Of a stretch of DNA of 64,000 nucleotides, positions 13,022 to 24,470 are shown in pieces. How positions within the stretch are numbered: the stretch's first letter is position 1; each line of letters opens with the position of its first letter. The stretch lies in contig NC_063160.1 of NCBI RefSeq assembly GCF_020921035.1, forward strand, positions 16,519,095 to 16,583,094. The letters are read 5' to 3'. The stretch is from Rhodamnia argentea (lineage: Eukaryota > Streptophyta > Magnoliopsida > Myrtales > Myrtaceae). Both the position numbers and the translations under genes were made by a program. Below the pieces are notes generated by a model. The model worked only from the letters and a program-made list of their open reading frames with translations, ran no database searches and was not told the DNA's origin.

Positions 13022-14671
13022 ACAAGTCATGTCAAACTGTTTCCTTCCAATTAATTGCTTATGACATACCGGGGTTAAAAGCAGAGACATTAAAGAGAAT
13101 TTCTGAACAGGAAGCACTCTAATAGATAGGTTGCAGACATGATTTTGCAGTTGAATGCATGGTCATTGAATGTGGGTGATAAATGTGGTGACTCAACTTA
13201 GGTAAAACAACAGCTTCATAACAGTGAAATGTCCAGTATGATCTGCTGGATTGCATCATGCAATTGATCTTAAGCCTTACCATGATAGTTTGTAACAATA
13301 TGTCCCTGTTGATCCCAGACAACTCCTGAACCATTTCCTTCAGGAATCTAGCAATAAATGATCCAACAGAAAACTATAAATAAAGCAGAACATAGGAAGG
13401 TAAATAATAGAAGACACGCCAATCAAAAGAAAGCAGCTGTAGTACCTCAACAGCACCAGTTATGTTAAGCTGCGGGCGCAATGTTACATCAAAGATGTTG
13501 ACGACAGAAAAAGTATTTTTCTCGAAAAGATTGGCAATTCTTTCCTGTCAATTCGATGACTATCAATTACCACCAACAATCATCACAAGAAAAGAGTGAC
13601 TATCAGCTATAAGTAGGGGGAATATGGTGGTCACCTCAGCTGGGAAGAGTGACCCGGAAGGAAAAACACGAGGGGTTACTTCTTCAAGTGTCACTGATGG
13701 ATCCCCTAAAGCGTACGCTACACATGCATTGCATATTTTGTGGTCAAAAACTCAGAAGCATAATCAAGAGATTTCAGCATACAGTTACTGAAAGGATGGC
13801 ATTTCTTTATCCAATAGGGCCGCTATTAATCAATCAAATCAATTCGAGGCAAAGTTTATAGAAACATTCATTTTTTTAAGCAACATAAGCGATCAGTTTT
13901 TGGAAATTATTTTCCAAAATGAATTGGCCTAATGGCCAAGAGAGATCTTCAACAGTGCCACAAGCTCTGGACAGTGAATACACTGGCACTCTTTTGAAGG
14001 ATGACACCATTTTCTTGAAGCTTCAATCATGGGGTCTTGACAATATGGCCACAAAAGGAATGCAGTCAAAGAGTCGATTGAGAATGGGGGAAAAAAAAAG
14101 CAGAACAGCTCCAACCTGATAAATACCTTGAAGGATGATACCATGAGTACATGAACAAACTCGCAAACAGCATTCGCCGCGAAGTGAGCGGAAAATTCTT
14201 CTGCACCAGTTCACCCCAAGCCTCAGTAGGATCTACCGTTCTGCCGGGCATTCAAAACAACAAAAAAGGTTAAAAATTTTCACAGAGAATAGGACGAGGA
14301 ATGGGAGAGACGATAGTGGAATTGGTGGCTTTAATTAGATTCCCCCAAAGCTAATTTGCACGTTCGTCCATTCAGTATGGATTGGTGCGGTGAACCGCAC
14401 AGCCTCCACTAGACCAAATGCATTTCTTTCAACACCCCCTCTCTTCTTGAAGAGTGGAAGGAGAGAGGAAGCCTAACCTCTGAGGAGCTGAAGGGTGAGG
14501 GGGTGCGTCGCCGTTGGCGGGGTTATCGCTCCGGGTTCGAGAAGACGGAGAACAGGCGGAGGAGATGCCGTCGAAGAAGAGCTGACGGCGACCCAAGAAG
14601 GCCTTGACTGCGGTGGGTTGCAAGAGAGGCGGCCATGAGCTCGGAGCCGCTGATGCTACGACATTCTGCAT
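10428..14671 (-). CDS. DEG8: DEG8 / DegP8 thylakoid-lumen serine protease, 13 exons
   Basis: Spliced gene with exons (high to low): 14671-14478, 14240-14116, 13717-13635, 13544-13446, 13347-13281, 12914-12839, 12716-12650, 12016-11799, 11584-11517, 11363-11284, 11049-10963, 10850-10743 and 10556-10428. All junctions are GT/AG and phases agree, giving 466 residues. A Ser/Ala-rich transit peptide precedes a twin-arginine lumenal signal ([18 protein letters not shown]) ending AYA before LGDPSV. The HtrA protease domain follows with His189 (TNYH), Asp232 (KDLAVLK) and Ser310 (PGNSGGP), then a PDZ domain from about residue 360. The stretch [20 protein letters not shown] is the DEG8/HhoB signature rather than DEG5. 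In Arabidopsis DEG8 pairs with DEG5 in the lumen and helps clear damaged photosystem II D1 protein; that role is inferred by orthology. All three catalytic residues are present. The gene is head-to-head with RPS9. Confidence 0.95.
12978..13021. repeat. (GA)n microsatellite in DEG8 intron 5
   Basis: A GA-dinucleotide run with one interruption (gacagagaga) lies between exons 5 and 6 of DEG8. It has no effect on the reading frame. Confidence 0.9.
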
Positions 14672-15855
14672 TTTCCCTCTTCGTTCGGAGAGACCAGAGG
14701 AAGGAGGTCTCTTTGTGAGATTGTTTAGCGCGAGGGGATTGGATAATGACGACGACGACCGACAAGGCGTGTCTAATGGACATCCGCCATTTTTCTCGCA
14801 TAAAATCTTTCTTTCGTGTTTTGGTATCGCTCGAAACTACCTGAAAAAAAAAAAAAAAAAAAGAGTCCACGAAAGAAGTGTTCCATTTTTGGCAAAACTC
14901 CTGCAAAACCGCTTCTAATGTTCAATTTATTCAACCTAATCCCTTGATTTTCGTAGGAAAAAGTTAGATTGATCTTTGGCTACTCTTCACGTGATTCTAT
15001 AATTATATCATTGCCTGAATTTTAGAAAATCTCTTCATTTCAGTTCATTTCTTAAATCAACACAAAAAAAAAAAAAATGACGTCATTTCGATACTATTTT
15101 ACCTTCTTAGTCTTTGCAAATATTATCATAGTTCCATTTAAATATATCATAGCTTATGATGTGTATTATAGTATAGATGTAATTTTGTTTAGAGTTGTAT
15201 CCGATCGATATTCCCGCTATTCTAATTTCATTATATATAGAGTTAATTGCATTTAATTAGCAAAACCAACACACAAAAGCTTGAAAATTTTTGCCTATCT
15301 AAAAATATAAGGAACATGATGTAAATTAATATAAGTACATGTATCTATAAATCAATTAATCTCGTTTCATGACATCCTTATGAAAAACAACTCTTTTTTG
15401 TAAAATAAAAGGAATGTTAACCCGATTTAACTATAAATGAGTTTCTATTAAGCTAAAATAAGTTAAGTGAAACCATTTCAATATCTATAAAGACCAAAAA
15501 TGTAAAATGACAATAAAAAGATTGCTTTTTCTTTTGCTCGTTTAGGAAATGGATTGGGATGAAAGAATATCCTAAAATCTGGGCAACAGTGTACTTATGT
15601 AAATACTACTGAATTATGTACTTGACAAAGTTGATGGACTAGAACAAATTGAAATTTTAAGAACTAAATTGAAAATCACATTAGACAAATTAAAAATCTA
15701 AGGATTATATTATACATTGGGATCAAAGTTTAAGGACTATTAATTTCATTTTTCTATTTTCAAATATGAAATCATGTTCCCGCACTTGCAACTTGTAGGA
15801 GTATAAATGCTATACGAATCTAGAGAGTATTCCACGCAACAAAGTCGATAATTAA
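14672..15855. other. DEG8 5' region and AT-rich intergenic DNA
   Basis: DEG8 leader sequence is expected just above 14671. A poly-A run of about 18 bases is at 14845. From 14940 the DNA is AT-rich, with phrases such as 'aagaactaaattgaaaatcacattagacaaatt' at 15650-15740 that resemble decayed arms of the long-inverted-repeat elements. No gene was seen. Confidence 0.4.
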
Positions 15856-16133
15856 AGGTGCGCATGACAATACTTCCGGAGTAGAAATCCGTTTAGTAAC
15901 TTAATTTATGAGTTTAATTTATGAGTAGAAATTCTTTGGCTACGCAACTTCATTTTTTACTTATGGGGCATTTTTTTTATTCTATAAATAGTTTTGAAGT
16001 CACTTGAAGAAACAAGAAAAGTTTACTTATCTCCAAAAGTAGAAAAATCAAATTTTTCTCGGAAAAAGAAGTAGAAAAATAAACTGCTTGCCAAGATTTG
16101 ATTTTTAGAGCAAAAGTATTGTCATGCGATTCC
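15856..16133. mobile_element. MITE with CGCATGACAATACTT inverted ends
   Basis: The left end contains GGTGCGCATGACAATACTT and the right end AAGTATTGTCATGCGATTCC, its imperfect inverse. TAA follows the right end and occurs 1 base outside the left end, as for Tourist-like elements. The interior has a small tandem repeat of 'taatttatgag'. It sits in the shared upstream region between DEG8 and RPS9, about 120 bases upstream of the RPS9 promoter motifs. Confidence 0.65.
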
Positions 16134-16257
16134 TAAGCTGCTGGTGAAATTGAAAAAGAGCAGACAAAGGGAAAAAAAAATCTAGGTCCGAAAGTTTTGG
16201 GCCTGGACCGATAGCAACAACGAGACCGAGTATGCAAAAGCCCATAAGAGAGTACCT

Positions 16258-16300
16258 GGCCCACTAGGGTTTTTAGGGTTTCGGCCATTATCTAGTATAA
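16258..16300 (+). promoter_or_regulatory. RPS9 promoter: site II and two telo boxes
   Basis: GGCCCA (site II type) at 16258-16263 is followed by two TAGGGTTT telo boxes at 16265-16272 and 16274-16281, then a TATAAG-like sequence near 16296. This combination is well known upstream of plant cytosolic ribosomal protein genes and links them to growth and TCP control. Another TGGGCCT lies at about 16197. The position, about 100 bases before the RPS9 start codon, fits. Confidence 0.75.
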
Positions 16301-16375
16301 GTGGAAACGGTGACAGCTTCCACCTTGTCGTCTATCTCTGTGGGTTAGCAACCGAGAGGCAGCCGACGCAGAGCC

Positions 16376-18122
<1,747 letters not shown>

Positions 18123-19324
18123 ACTTTAGGCTAGGTTCATGTTTCTGTAACTGCAACTGTGAGCTCTTTTGTTGCCCCACCTTTTTTCCGTTCATTGGGA
18201 ATCCGGCTTTCGCCATGAGACAGTGGTCTTTCCATACTTTGTTCTGGTAGATCTTCCTACATGTTCCGCAGTTTTGTTTCTCGATCAATACTGATTAGGG
18301 TCTCTCCAGTCATATTCACAATGTTTCATCCTCTGATTTTGGCAAAGAATTAGAATTCTTTTTTTTTTTTGTTCATCAACCTGTTTTGTGAAGTGTTTAT
18401 TGCTACGCATATGTGGTTTTAGCTGCTCCAACGTTTGGTGGGGGAAGATATGGTTGGCGTTCAGTTCTAATCCGGTAGATTTAGGCTGCTTTATGAGTCA
18501 CGTTTGCCTGCTTGTGTATTCTTTGGGTTGATATGCCTGCCTAACAATTAAGAAATGCATGATTATATGTTGTGTGCGGATTGCGGTATCGCCGGAACCG
18601 TACAGAGTCCTCGACACCAACCTGTTTTAAAAGAGCGGTGATGAATGCTAATGCTTCGACTGATTGACCCACTATTGTATTACTTGGAATGATTGCTTTA
18701 GGAGTTGTGACCTGGTGGGGGAAGATAAAGAAAGGGCCTTTTGGATTAACTTTTGATAGCACTACGCTGACTGAGAATATTCTGGTGATGCCTTGCTCCA
18801 ATTGGATTGTTTGCAATCGAATCCACATCTTGTACCCACCGTTCGGTGATGGCTTTTTTGACTTAGACGTCTGCTCAGCTGCAACTCACGGGGAGAGAAG
18901 ATTGGATTGTGCCGATTGAGAGGCGTGAAATGTAGATGGGCATGCGGAGAAAAGGTCGAGTCCCTATTAAACCGGTGTACCAAAAGGCCTCGTGATCCTG
19001 GGTTCTTTTGCTGCGAAACGCCTGGTTCATGTCGCATGCCTTTTGAGTCTGAAAATTTGAACTTTCGCACCGACGCTCTTCGTTTGGGCGAGGCCGAGCC
19101 CCGCGTTTTTGTCTCCAGTGCATTTTGGCGAGGAACTATCAAGAAGGCTACGCGTGGATCGTGGCTTAGACAGCTAAGTGGTAATAGAATCTGGTGGAGT
19201 TTTTTGTGACCCGGTTCTCTGCTTGACCGTGATTTAATACTCGATCAAAGTTCGAATTTTGGGTCGGGTTCCTAAGGTTTTTGTTGTCATCGTCAGGTCT
19301 TAATTATGGAGTTAAAATGTCTGG
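18123..19324. other. RPS9 3' region and unassigned DNA
   Basis: The RPS9 3' UTR lies in the first few hundred bases. From 18540 to 19210 the DNA is more GC-balanced and open on both strands: 95 residues minus at 18541-18828 and 100 residues plus at 18907-19209. I recognise no family in either. It could be a gene fragment or a chance frame. Confidence 0.4.
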
Positions 19325-20140
19325 AGAAAATTATCAAAAAAGGTCATGAACTTATTGAGTTTTTGCCAATTCAATCGTAAATCTTTTACATTTATACCAA
19401 ATTAGTCTTAAATCTTTTTTTTTTTTTGTACCGATTCAGTCTCAAATTCTTTTACATTTTATTTATTTTTTTTTTTTTTCCCTTTATTTTTTTTTTTTAC
19501 TATTCATCTTCTTTCTCCATGGTTGGGCGAGGTCCTAACTAATCTGGAAATTACGAGCTAGACGAAAAATTCTTTAATTCGGTTCCGGTGTCAAGCTTGC
19601 GGAATAACTTGTAAGTCGAACTCGGACGTAGATGAAGAATCTCGCCTAGATTTGGCGAGGCCGGCGGTGTCGTGATCGAGCGAGCTCGACCTTGCCCCGA
19701 TTTGGCGAGGTTGAGCTAGCCCATGGCCGGGTGAGGCATGGCGTCCCGTCATTGTCTCGAGAAGAGAGATGTATCTCGTTCTCGATCCACATTTGCTCCT
19801 TCTAAAAATTTAGCTCAACTACGGCGAGGCCGAGATGAATATGACCTCGATTGGGAGACGTAGGGAGACGAGGACAAGAGGGATCAAGATGAAAGCGTAG
19901 GAGACGAGGGTCGCAATGGCGGGTGCGTACTTGTTGCCCATGGAGGGATCAAAATTAGTCGGATGGACCGAATTTGTCCAAATACAAAAGGTTAAGGATT
20001 GAATCGGCATAAAAAAAAAGGTTAACGATTTAATTGGCACCAATATAAAAGGTTTACGACTGAATTAGTAAAATTAAAAGGTTTAAGACTGAATTGGCAA
20101 AAACTCAATAGGTTTATGACTTTTTTTTGACAATTTTCGC
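19325..20140. repeat. long-inverted-repeat element, copy B
   Basis: The left end reads GAAAATTATCAAAAAAGGTC then ATGAACTTATTGAGTTTTTG. The right end, inverted, reads GCGAAAATTGTCAAAAAAAA then GTCATAAACCTATTGAG. Within each arm are three or four modules like 'ccaattcaatcgtaaatcttttac'. The core is GC-rich with 'gcgaggttgagctagcc' phrases and is preceded by long T runs. This is the best-preserved full-length copy of the family in this window. Confidence 0.7.
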
Positions 20141-21240
20141 TGAAATGCCCCAAAGAACTCGAGGCTCTCCGTCATCATCGGTTTTCCATTGCATTAATGC
20201 CGCCAAAGCAGAAATCTGGGGGGTTTGTCTTCCCTCGCTCCAAGTTCACATGAGAACTTAGAAACTGCAGATCAGGGGTGAGCAACCGAATTGGTTCAAT
20301 TCGGAGATCTCGAATCGAACCGGCCTTATCCGATCAATTTCAAGTTGGTTCGCACGGGGATTAGGTAAGGTTCTTGGTAAAAATTTGGGGAAGCGATGTT
20401 GACCAGTTCGATTTTTGGTTTTAGGCGAGAACAGGCCTTGTTAAGTAGAACTCATTTTGAACAGATTTGACCAAAATAAAAAAAGTTAAAACTGATTTTG
20501 AGCAGATTTTCTAATTTTTTTTTCACTATTCGAAAAGTAGTGGTGATCCATCGATACACTAATCACTACATGACAAAATTGTTCAGATGGTATGCTGACA
20601 GTCGGTTTGCAAGCTAGAAATGCTTCGGTTTCGAGCCCAAAAAAAAAAAAAAAAAATCAAGAATCGACTCCAACATGGTAAATCTCGGTGTTTTTATAGG
20701 CATAAATTATTATTGATAATTAAAACACTTTTAATTGACTAATTTTTAAAAGATATATAAATTCTTTGAATCTTAAATTTCTCTTGGAACATGTGCATCC
20801 TAAGTCTAAAAATCTATCCACCCTAAAATAGATCGTTTTGTTTGCACGGGGCTTACGCGTATCGGCAGGACTATCACATTCATCAAAGAATTGGATCAAG
20901 CGCGTCGAGAAGTCCCAAGTGTTGCCCGTGGAAGCGGCCAAAAAAATGAAATGCAATGAAGTGGTCCGTCCAGACGGGAGAGCACAGTTCGCCGGAGGTG
21001 GCGAGCTTTTGGCGCGTGCCAGCGACGTCGACATCCCCGCGGGATCACCGTTATCGGGTTGACCCGTCATCAAGTCCCACGCGTAGCCCAAAAGGGCCCC
21101 ACCTGGTCCCCCCAACCGGGGCCCCGATCTCGCCCAAATTCAAATCATCTCCCACCACCTGCGCGTCTTCTACACACCTGCACAACCCCCGCGGATCTCC
21201 GTCATTCCTTATCAACGGATGCAAACAAACTCCACCACGA
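20141..21240. other. intergenic, remnant of a 'ggggtgagcaaccg' repeat
   Basis: From about 20274 the sequence starts CAGGGGTGAGCAACCGAATT and continues with 'gaaccggcc' phrases. This recalls the hAT-type element at 41693, but no right end is visible. A poly-A run lies at 20640. From about 20830 the GC content climbs toward the promoter of the next gene. No gene was recognised. Confidence 0.35.
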
Positions 21241-21267
21241 CACCCTCGTTTAACATGCGAATCCCGC

Positions 21268-21735
21268 GCCACGTGGCTCCCCGGAAAAGGAGCACGTGAA
21301 ACCGAAACCCCTCCCCCAAAAACCCCACCCCACCCGATCCGGACCGGACCAATGGCCAGCTCCCGCATGTAAGTTTTGAATTTTCAAATCTTCTGGAGCC
21401 ACCCCCCGTTTGATTAGCGAACTAATTAAATACCCAATTATTGGCCACAAACGCAGGGGGAAAAAATCTCGGTCGGCCCCTCATCCCCCGTTATATACGA
21501 GGGAAAAATCAAATCTGCGGTGACGTGGCGACGGGGGATTCGGTGACGTGGCGGGGCTGGAAGCGATCCAAAACTCCGTTGCACGGAAATCGGAAACAGC
21601 TTCCCGTGATGGTATTAACCACATGCGCCCCCCACCTCCTCTCTCTCTCTCTCATCTCGGTCAACACGTGCCGAGCCTCCTTTCTCTCTCTTCCCCGCCA
21701 CGTGTGCACAGCCGGAGCCGTTCCCCCCACCACGT
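21268..21735 (+). promoter_or_regulatory. cluster of G-box/ABRE (ACGT-core) elements
   Basis: CACGTG occurs at 21270-21275 (within GCCACGTGGC), 21293-21298, 21665-21670 and 21699-21704. TGACGTGGC occurs twice, with ACGTGG at 21523-21528 and 21546-21551. A further CACGTA is at about 21731. These are binding sites typical of bZIP (ABF/HY5-like) and bHLH (PIF-like) factors. They lie 100-570 bases upstream of a TATA box at 21837, so control by ABA, light or stress is a fair inference for the gene below. Confidence 0.7.
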
Positions 21736-21836
21736 AACTCAAAGGCTCCCGCAATAACTACTCGAAAACGCAACCACGAATCCGCACCGTTTCGCTCCTC
21801 CCCCATCTTTCTCCGTCTCTCTGCTACTTCGACGAC

Positions 21837-21844
21837 TATAAATA
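21837..21844 (+). promoter_or_regulatory. TATA box TATAAATA
   Basis: A perfect TATAAATA lies 153 bases before the start codon of the unknown gene. Transcription would start near 21870, leaving a leader of about 130 bases. Confidence 0.75.
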
Positions 21845-21997
21845 CCGCTCCAGTCTTCATTTCACCTCGACTTCGCGAAAAATATTTCAGCTCGCAGCGT
21901 TTCGGAAAACTAACGATACCGCTCGTAACGATACCGCTCGAGGTCGTTTCGCTTCAGTGCTCTGACGTTTCCGGCTTCCACGGGGAAGCGCTGCGAG

Positions 21998-22489
21998 ATG
22001 ACAGTTAGAGACAATCGGATCCCGAGCTCCGACGTGGAGAAGAAGAAGAAGATGCTGCCGCAGCAGCAGGGACCTGCGACGGAGCTCGCCTTCTCCGGAG
22101 CTGGCGCGAAGGACTGCGGACAGCCTCTCGATCGCCGGAGATCGCTCGGGGTGGCGAAGCCGAAGGTGTCCGCGGAAGAGGAGGCTGCGACGGACACGGA
22201 GAGCGGAGGATCGTCGGAGGAGATGGAGTCGCCGCGGTCTTTGGCGGGGAAGTGGATGCGGAGGGCGGAGAAGAAGCTGGCGTGCTTGCACAGTCAGGTC
22301 CTGAGGATCAGAGAGGAGGATCTGCACCTCGGCGAAGATATTGGCGAAGGCCTCAGCTCCAAGGACAAGGTCAGCAGCAGCGCGACCGTGGCAGCAGCCT
22401 CGCGCGACGACATCGTGGTCCTGTCGCGGTCGATCTTGCCGTGCTCGCCTCTGAGCGGCAAGGTCAAGCCGATCCATTCCTTAGGCTGA
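21998..22489 (+). CDS. uncharacterised 163-residue protein
   Basis: A single open frame with high GC and plant-like codon use, preceded by a good TATA box and the ACGT-element cluster. The protein is hydrophilic, starting MTVRDNRIPSSDVEKKKKM. It has a basic patch, an acidic/Ser stretch (EEEAATDTESGGSSEE at about 60-75), a middle segment PRSLAGKWMRRAEKKLACLH that could form an amphipathic helix, and a tail ILPCSPLSGKVKPIHSLG. No signal peptide, membrane segment or catalytic motif is visible. I do not recognise the family; the SPLSG tail may be a phosphorylation or docking motif. After the stop, CAAG/GTCCGT at 22500 and TTTTGCAG/G at about 22674 could bound an intron in the 3' UTR. Stress or light regulation is inferred from the promoter only. 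Confidence 0.75.
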   Translation: MTVRDNRIPSSDVEKKKKMLPQQQGPATELAFSGAGAKDCGQPLDRRRSLGVAKPKVSAEEEAATDTESGGSSEEMESPRSLAGKWMRRAEKKLACLHSQVLRIREEDLHLGEDIGEGLSSKDKVSSSATVAAASRDDIVVLSRSILPCSPLSGKVKPIHSLG

Positions 22490-23429
22490 AGAAACCAAGG
22501 TCCGTTCCTCGATCCTTTTGGTTTCGCTCCTCCTTTTTACATCTTCCAAGAAATTGTGAAAAGCGAGGAGGAGAATTTCACTTCCACAAAGCTCCACGAC
22601 CAAACTGAGCTACTTTAGCTAGAGATTTTTGCCGTTTCTGATATTTCCGCTTCTTTACTTCCTAATTTTGCAGGAGCCGGTGCAGTTACGAGATGAGAAA
22701 AGATGGCGACGAGCTAACAACATCGAGGAGAGCCGGAGTGTCATGGAGCGTCCATCTAGCTCGCCGACGTAGGAGCGCGAGACCGCTAGTGGTCATCTTC
22801 TGGTTTGTCTCTGAGTGTATAGGTTCGAGAGGTGTGTTAAAGAGACGAGAAGAGTTCCAAAAAAAAAAAAAAGAGGAGAAAAGGGGAAAGGGCAGAAGAG
22901 AGATGATGATGATGATGATATGTACAGTGACGAGGCTATATGAGGATTTGCACATGATGATCTTTAACACTCGGTGCGTGCTGATCGGTCTCCAATCTCC
23001 ATTTCCTCGTTCGGTCCGTGTATATAGGAATCGCGATTAGGATTTGTTAGAGAGGGGGAAGAAATTTTAGCTGAGAATTTACAAGGCAAAAAAAAAAAAA
23101 AAAAAAAGAAAGAGTCAGCAAATTTGGCATAAACGAACAGTATAAAATTTGGGGGATTCACGAAAATAGAACATCCCTCGTTCCAAATTGGGGTAAAGCT
23201 CGGAAGCTTTGAAGTGTAGTGGGCGCACGGTCAAATCTGTGCACTTTTGCATGTCGAGGCCCGCGGGAAAACCGATCAGAGCCTCTCTTCTTTGAGTCGA
23301 AGCCCAAGAACCCCACGCGGGCCCAGGACTTTTTATGACCAAGCAGTCCCAATTACGGTCCATGATGAGGTCTAATTGGCGTTTCTTCCATGAGACACGA
23401 ACCGGGCTTTCACCATCATATATGATTGG
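22490..23429. other. 3' region of the unknown gene, then intergenic
   Basis: Likely 3' UTR with a possible intron (about 22500-22674), then poly-A runs at 22860 and 23088 and a (GAT)n-like run at 22904-22919. No separate gene was recognised. Confidence 0.4.
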
Positions 23430-24470
23430 TAGAGGTGTCAAATGAATGGATCAGATCATATTTTGGGTTGAGTCCAATATGGTTCGATCTATATTGATCT
23501 ATTTAACCCGTTTTGACTTATATTTATCAAATGTAAATTTAATGACATATATTCGATCCGATTCATATTCAATCTGTATTTTTTAAATAATTTTATATTT
23601 AACCAAATCATACAATACTTATTTCTTGTAATTTGATTAAAAATAATATTAATAAAAATGATATTTTAACCAAATCATACTATATAAATTTTGTGAAAGT
23701 TTTTTTTTTTTATTTATAATTTTTTATTTTTATAAAATATTTTTTAATTTTATTTTATTTTCTCTTTTCTTTTCTTTTTTCCCCTCCTTCCTCCTTCCCT
23801 CCTTCGTCTGCAACCTCAGTCTACAACTCCATCTACAACCTCCCTCCTCCATCTGCTGGTATTCAGGGCTTTGGCCATGGTGGGAAGCTTGGCAATTGGC
23901 TGCATCCCGATGAGTCTCGAGCTCGCCCCATCTCGACGAGCCTCGAGCCGGCCGGAGGCCGGCAAGCTCAAGGCTCGCTCGATCCCTACTGGCGAGGCTT
24001 GAGGCTAGATCTCGATGAGCCCCAAGCGAGCTCGGGCTTTGCTCGGATCGGCCGAGCCTTGAGGCTCATCGGTGCTCAACCAATCTAGAGGCTTCTAGAT
24101 CTTGGCAAGCCGACTGCTCCCTAGGCTATCTGGTGGTCGTTGTTGGCCGGTGGAGGCCAAGGCGGGGTGACGCTCAAGGCGGGAGAAAAAAGAAAATAGA
24201 AAAAAAGAAAAGAAAAGAATTAATATTATAATAAAAAATTAATTTATTAAAAAATTTCGAATTTTTTTTAAATATTCATAAAATCTATTTATGACTCTTA
24301 AGATAGTTGTCTTACCCGACTTGTTTATGACCCATTTAGAACCCATTAAATTTCTAAGTAATTCATTTATGACTCACTTAAGCACTTAAGCTAATCCATT
24401 TTTGACTCACTACCATCAAATATGAATTGAATATGGGTTCTATACCCATTTTGACACCTCTAATGATTGA
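23422..24470. mobile_element. hAT-type non-autonomous element with 8-base target duplication
   Basis: The element spans 23430-24462 and starts TAGAGGTGTCAAA and ends TTTGACACCTCTA, with perfect terminal inverted repeats. The flanks are ATGATTGG (23422-23429) and ATGATTGA (24463-24470), an 8-base duplication with one difference, as hAT transposase makes. The arms carry 'tatttaacccgttttgac' and 'gacccatttagaacccatt' phrases. The core is GC-rich (ctcgagctcgccccatc). No transposase is encoded. It is related to the degraded element at 6445-7056. Confidence 0.85.

Noticed and set aside
14604-14918. Open frames overlapping DEG8 exon 1 on both strands, including a 127-residue minus frame
   Set aside because: The frame starting MQNVVASAA matches DEG8 length and joins exon 2 in phase; the others do not join and read through a poly-Lys/Phe run.
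21887-22608. Open frames of 196 (minus), 95 (minus) and 118 (plus) residues around the unknown gene
   Set aside because: They are GC-driven shadows of the 163-residue frame, which alone has the well-placed TATA box and start.
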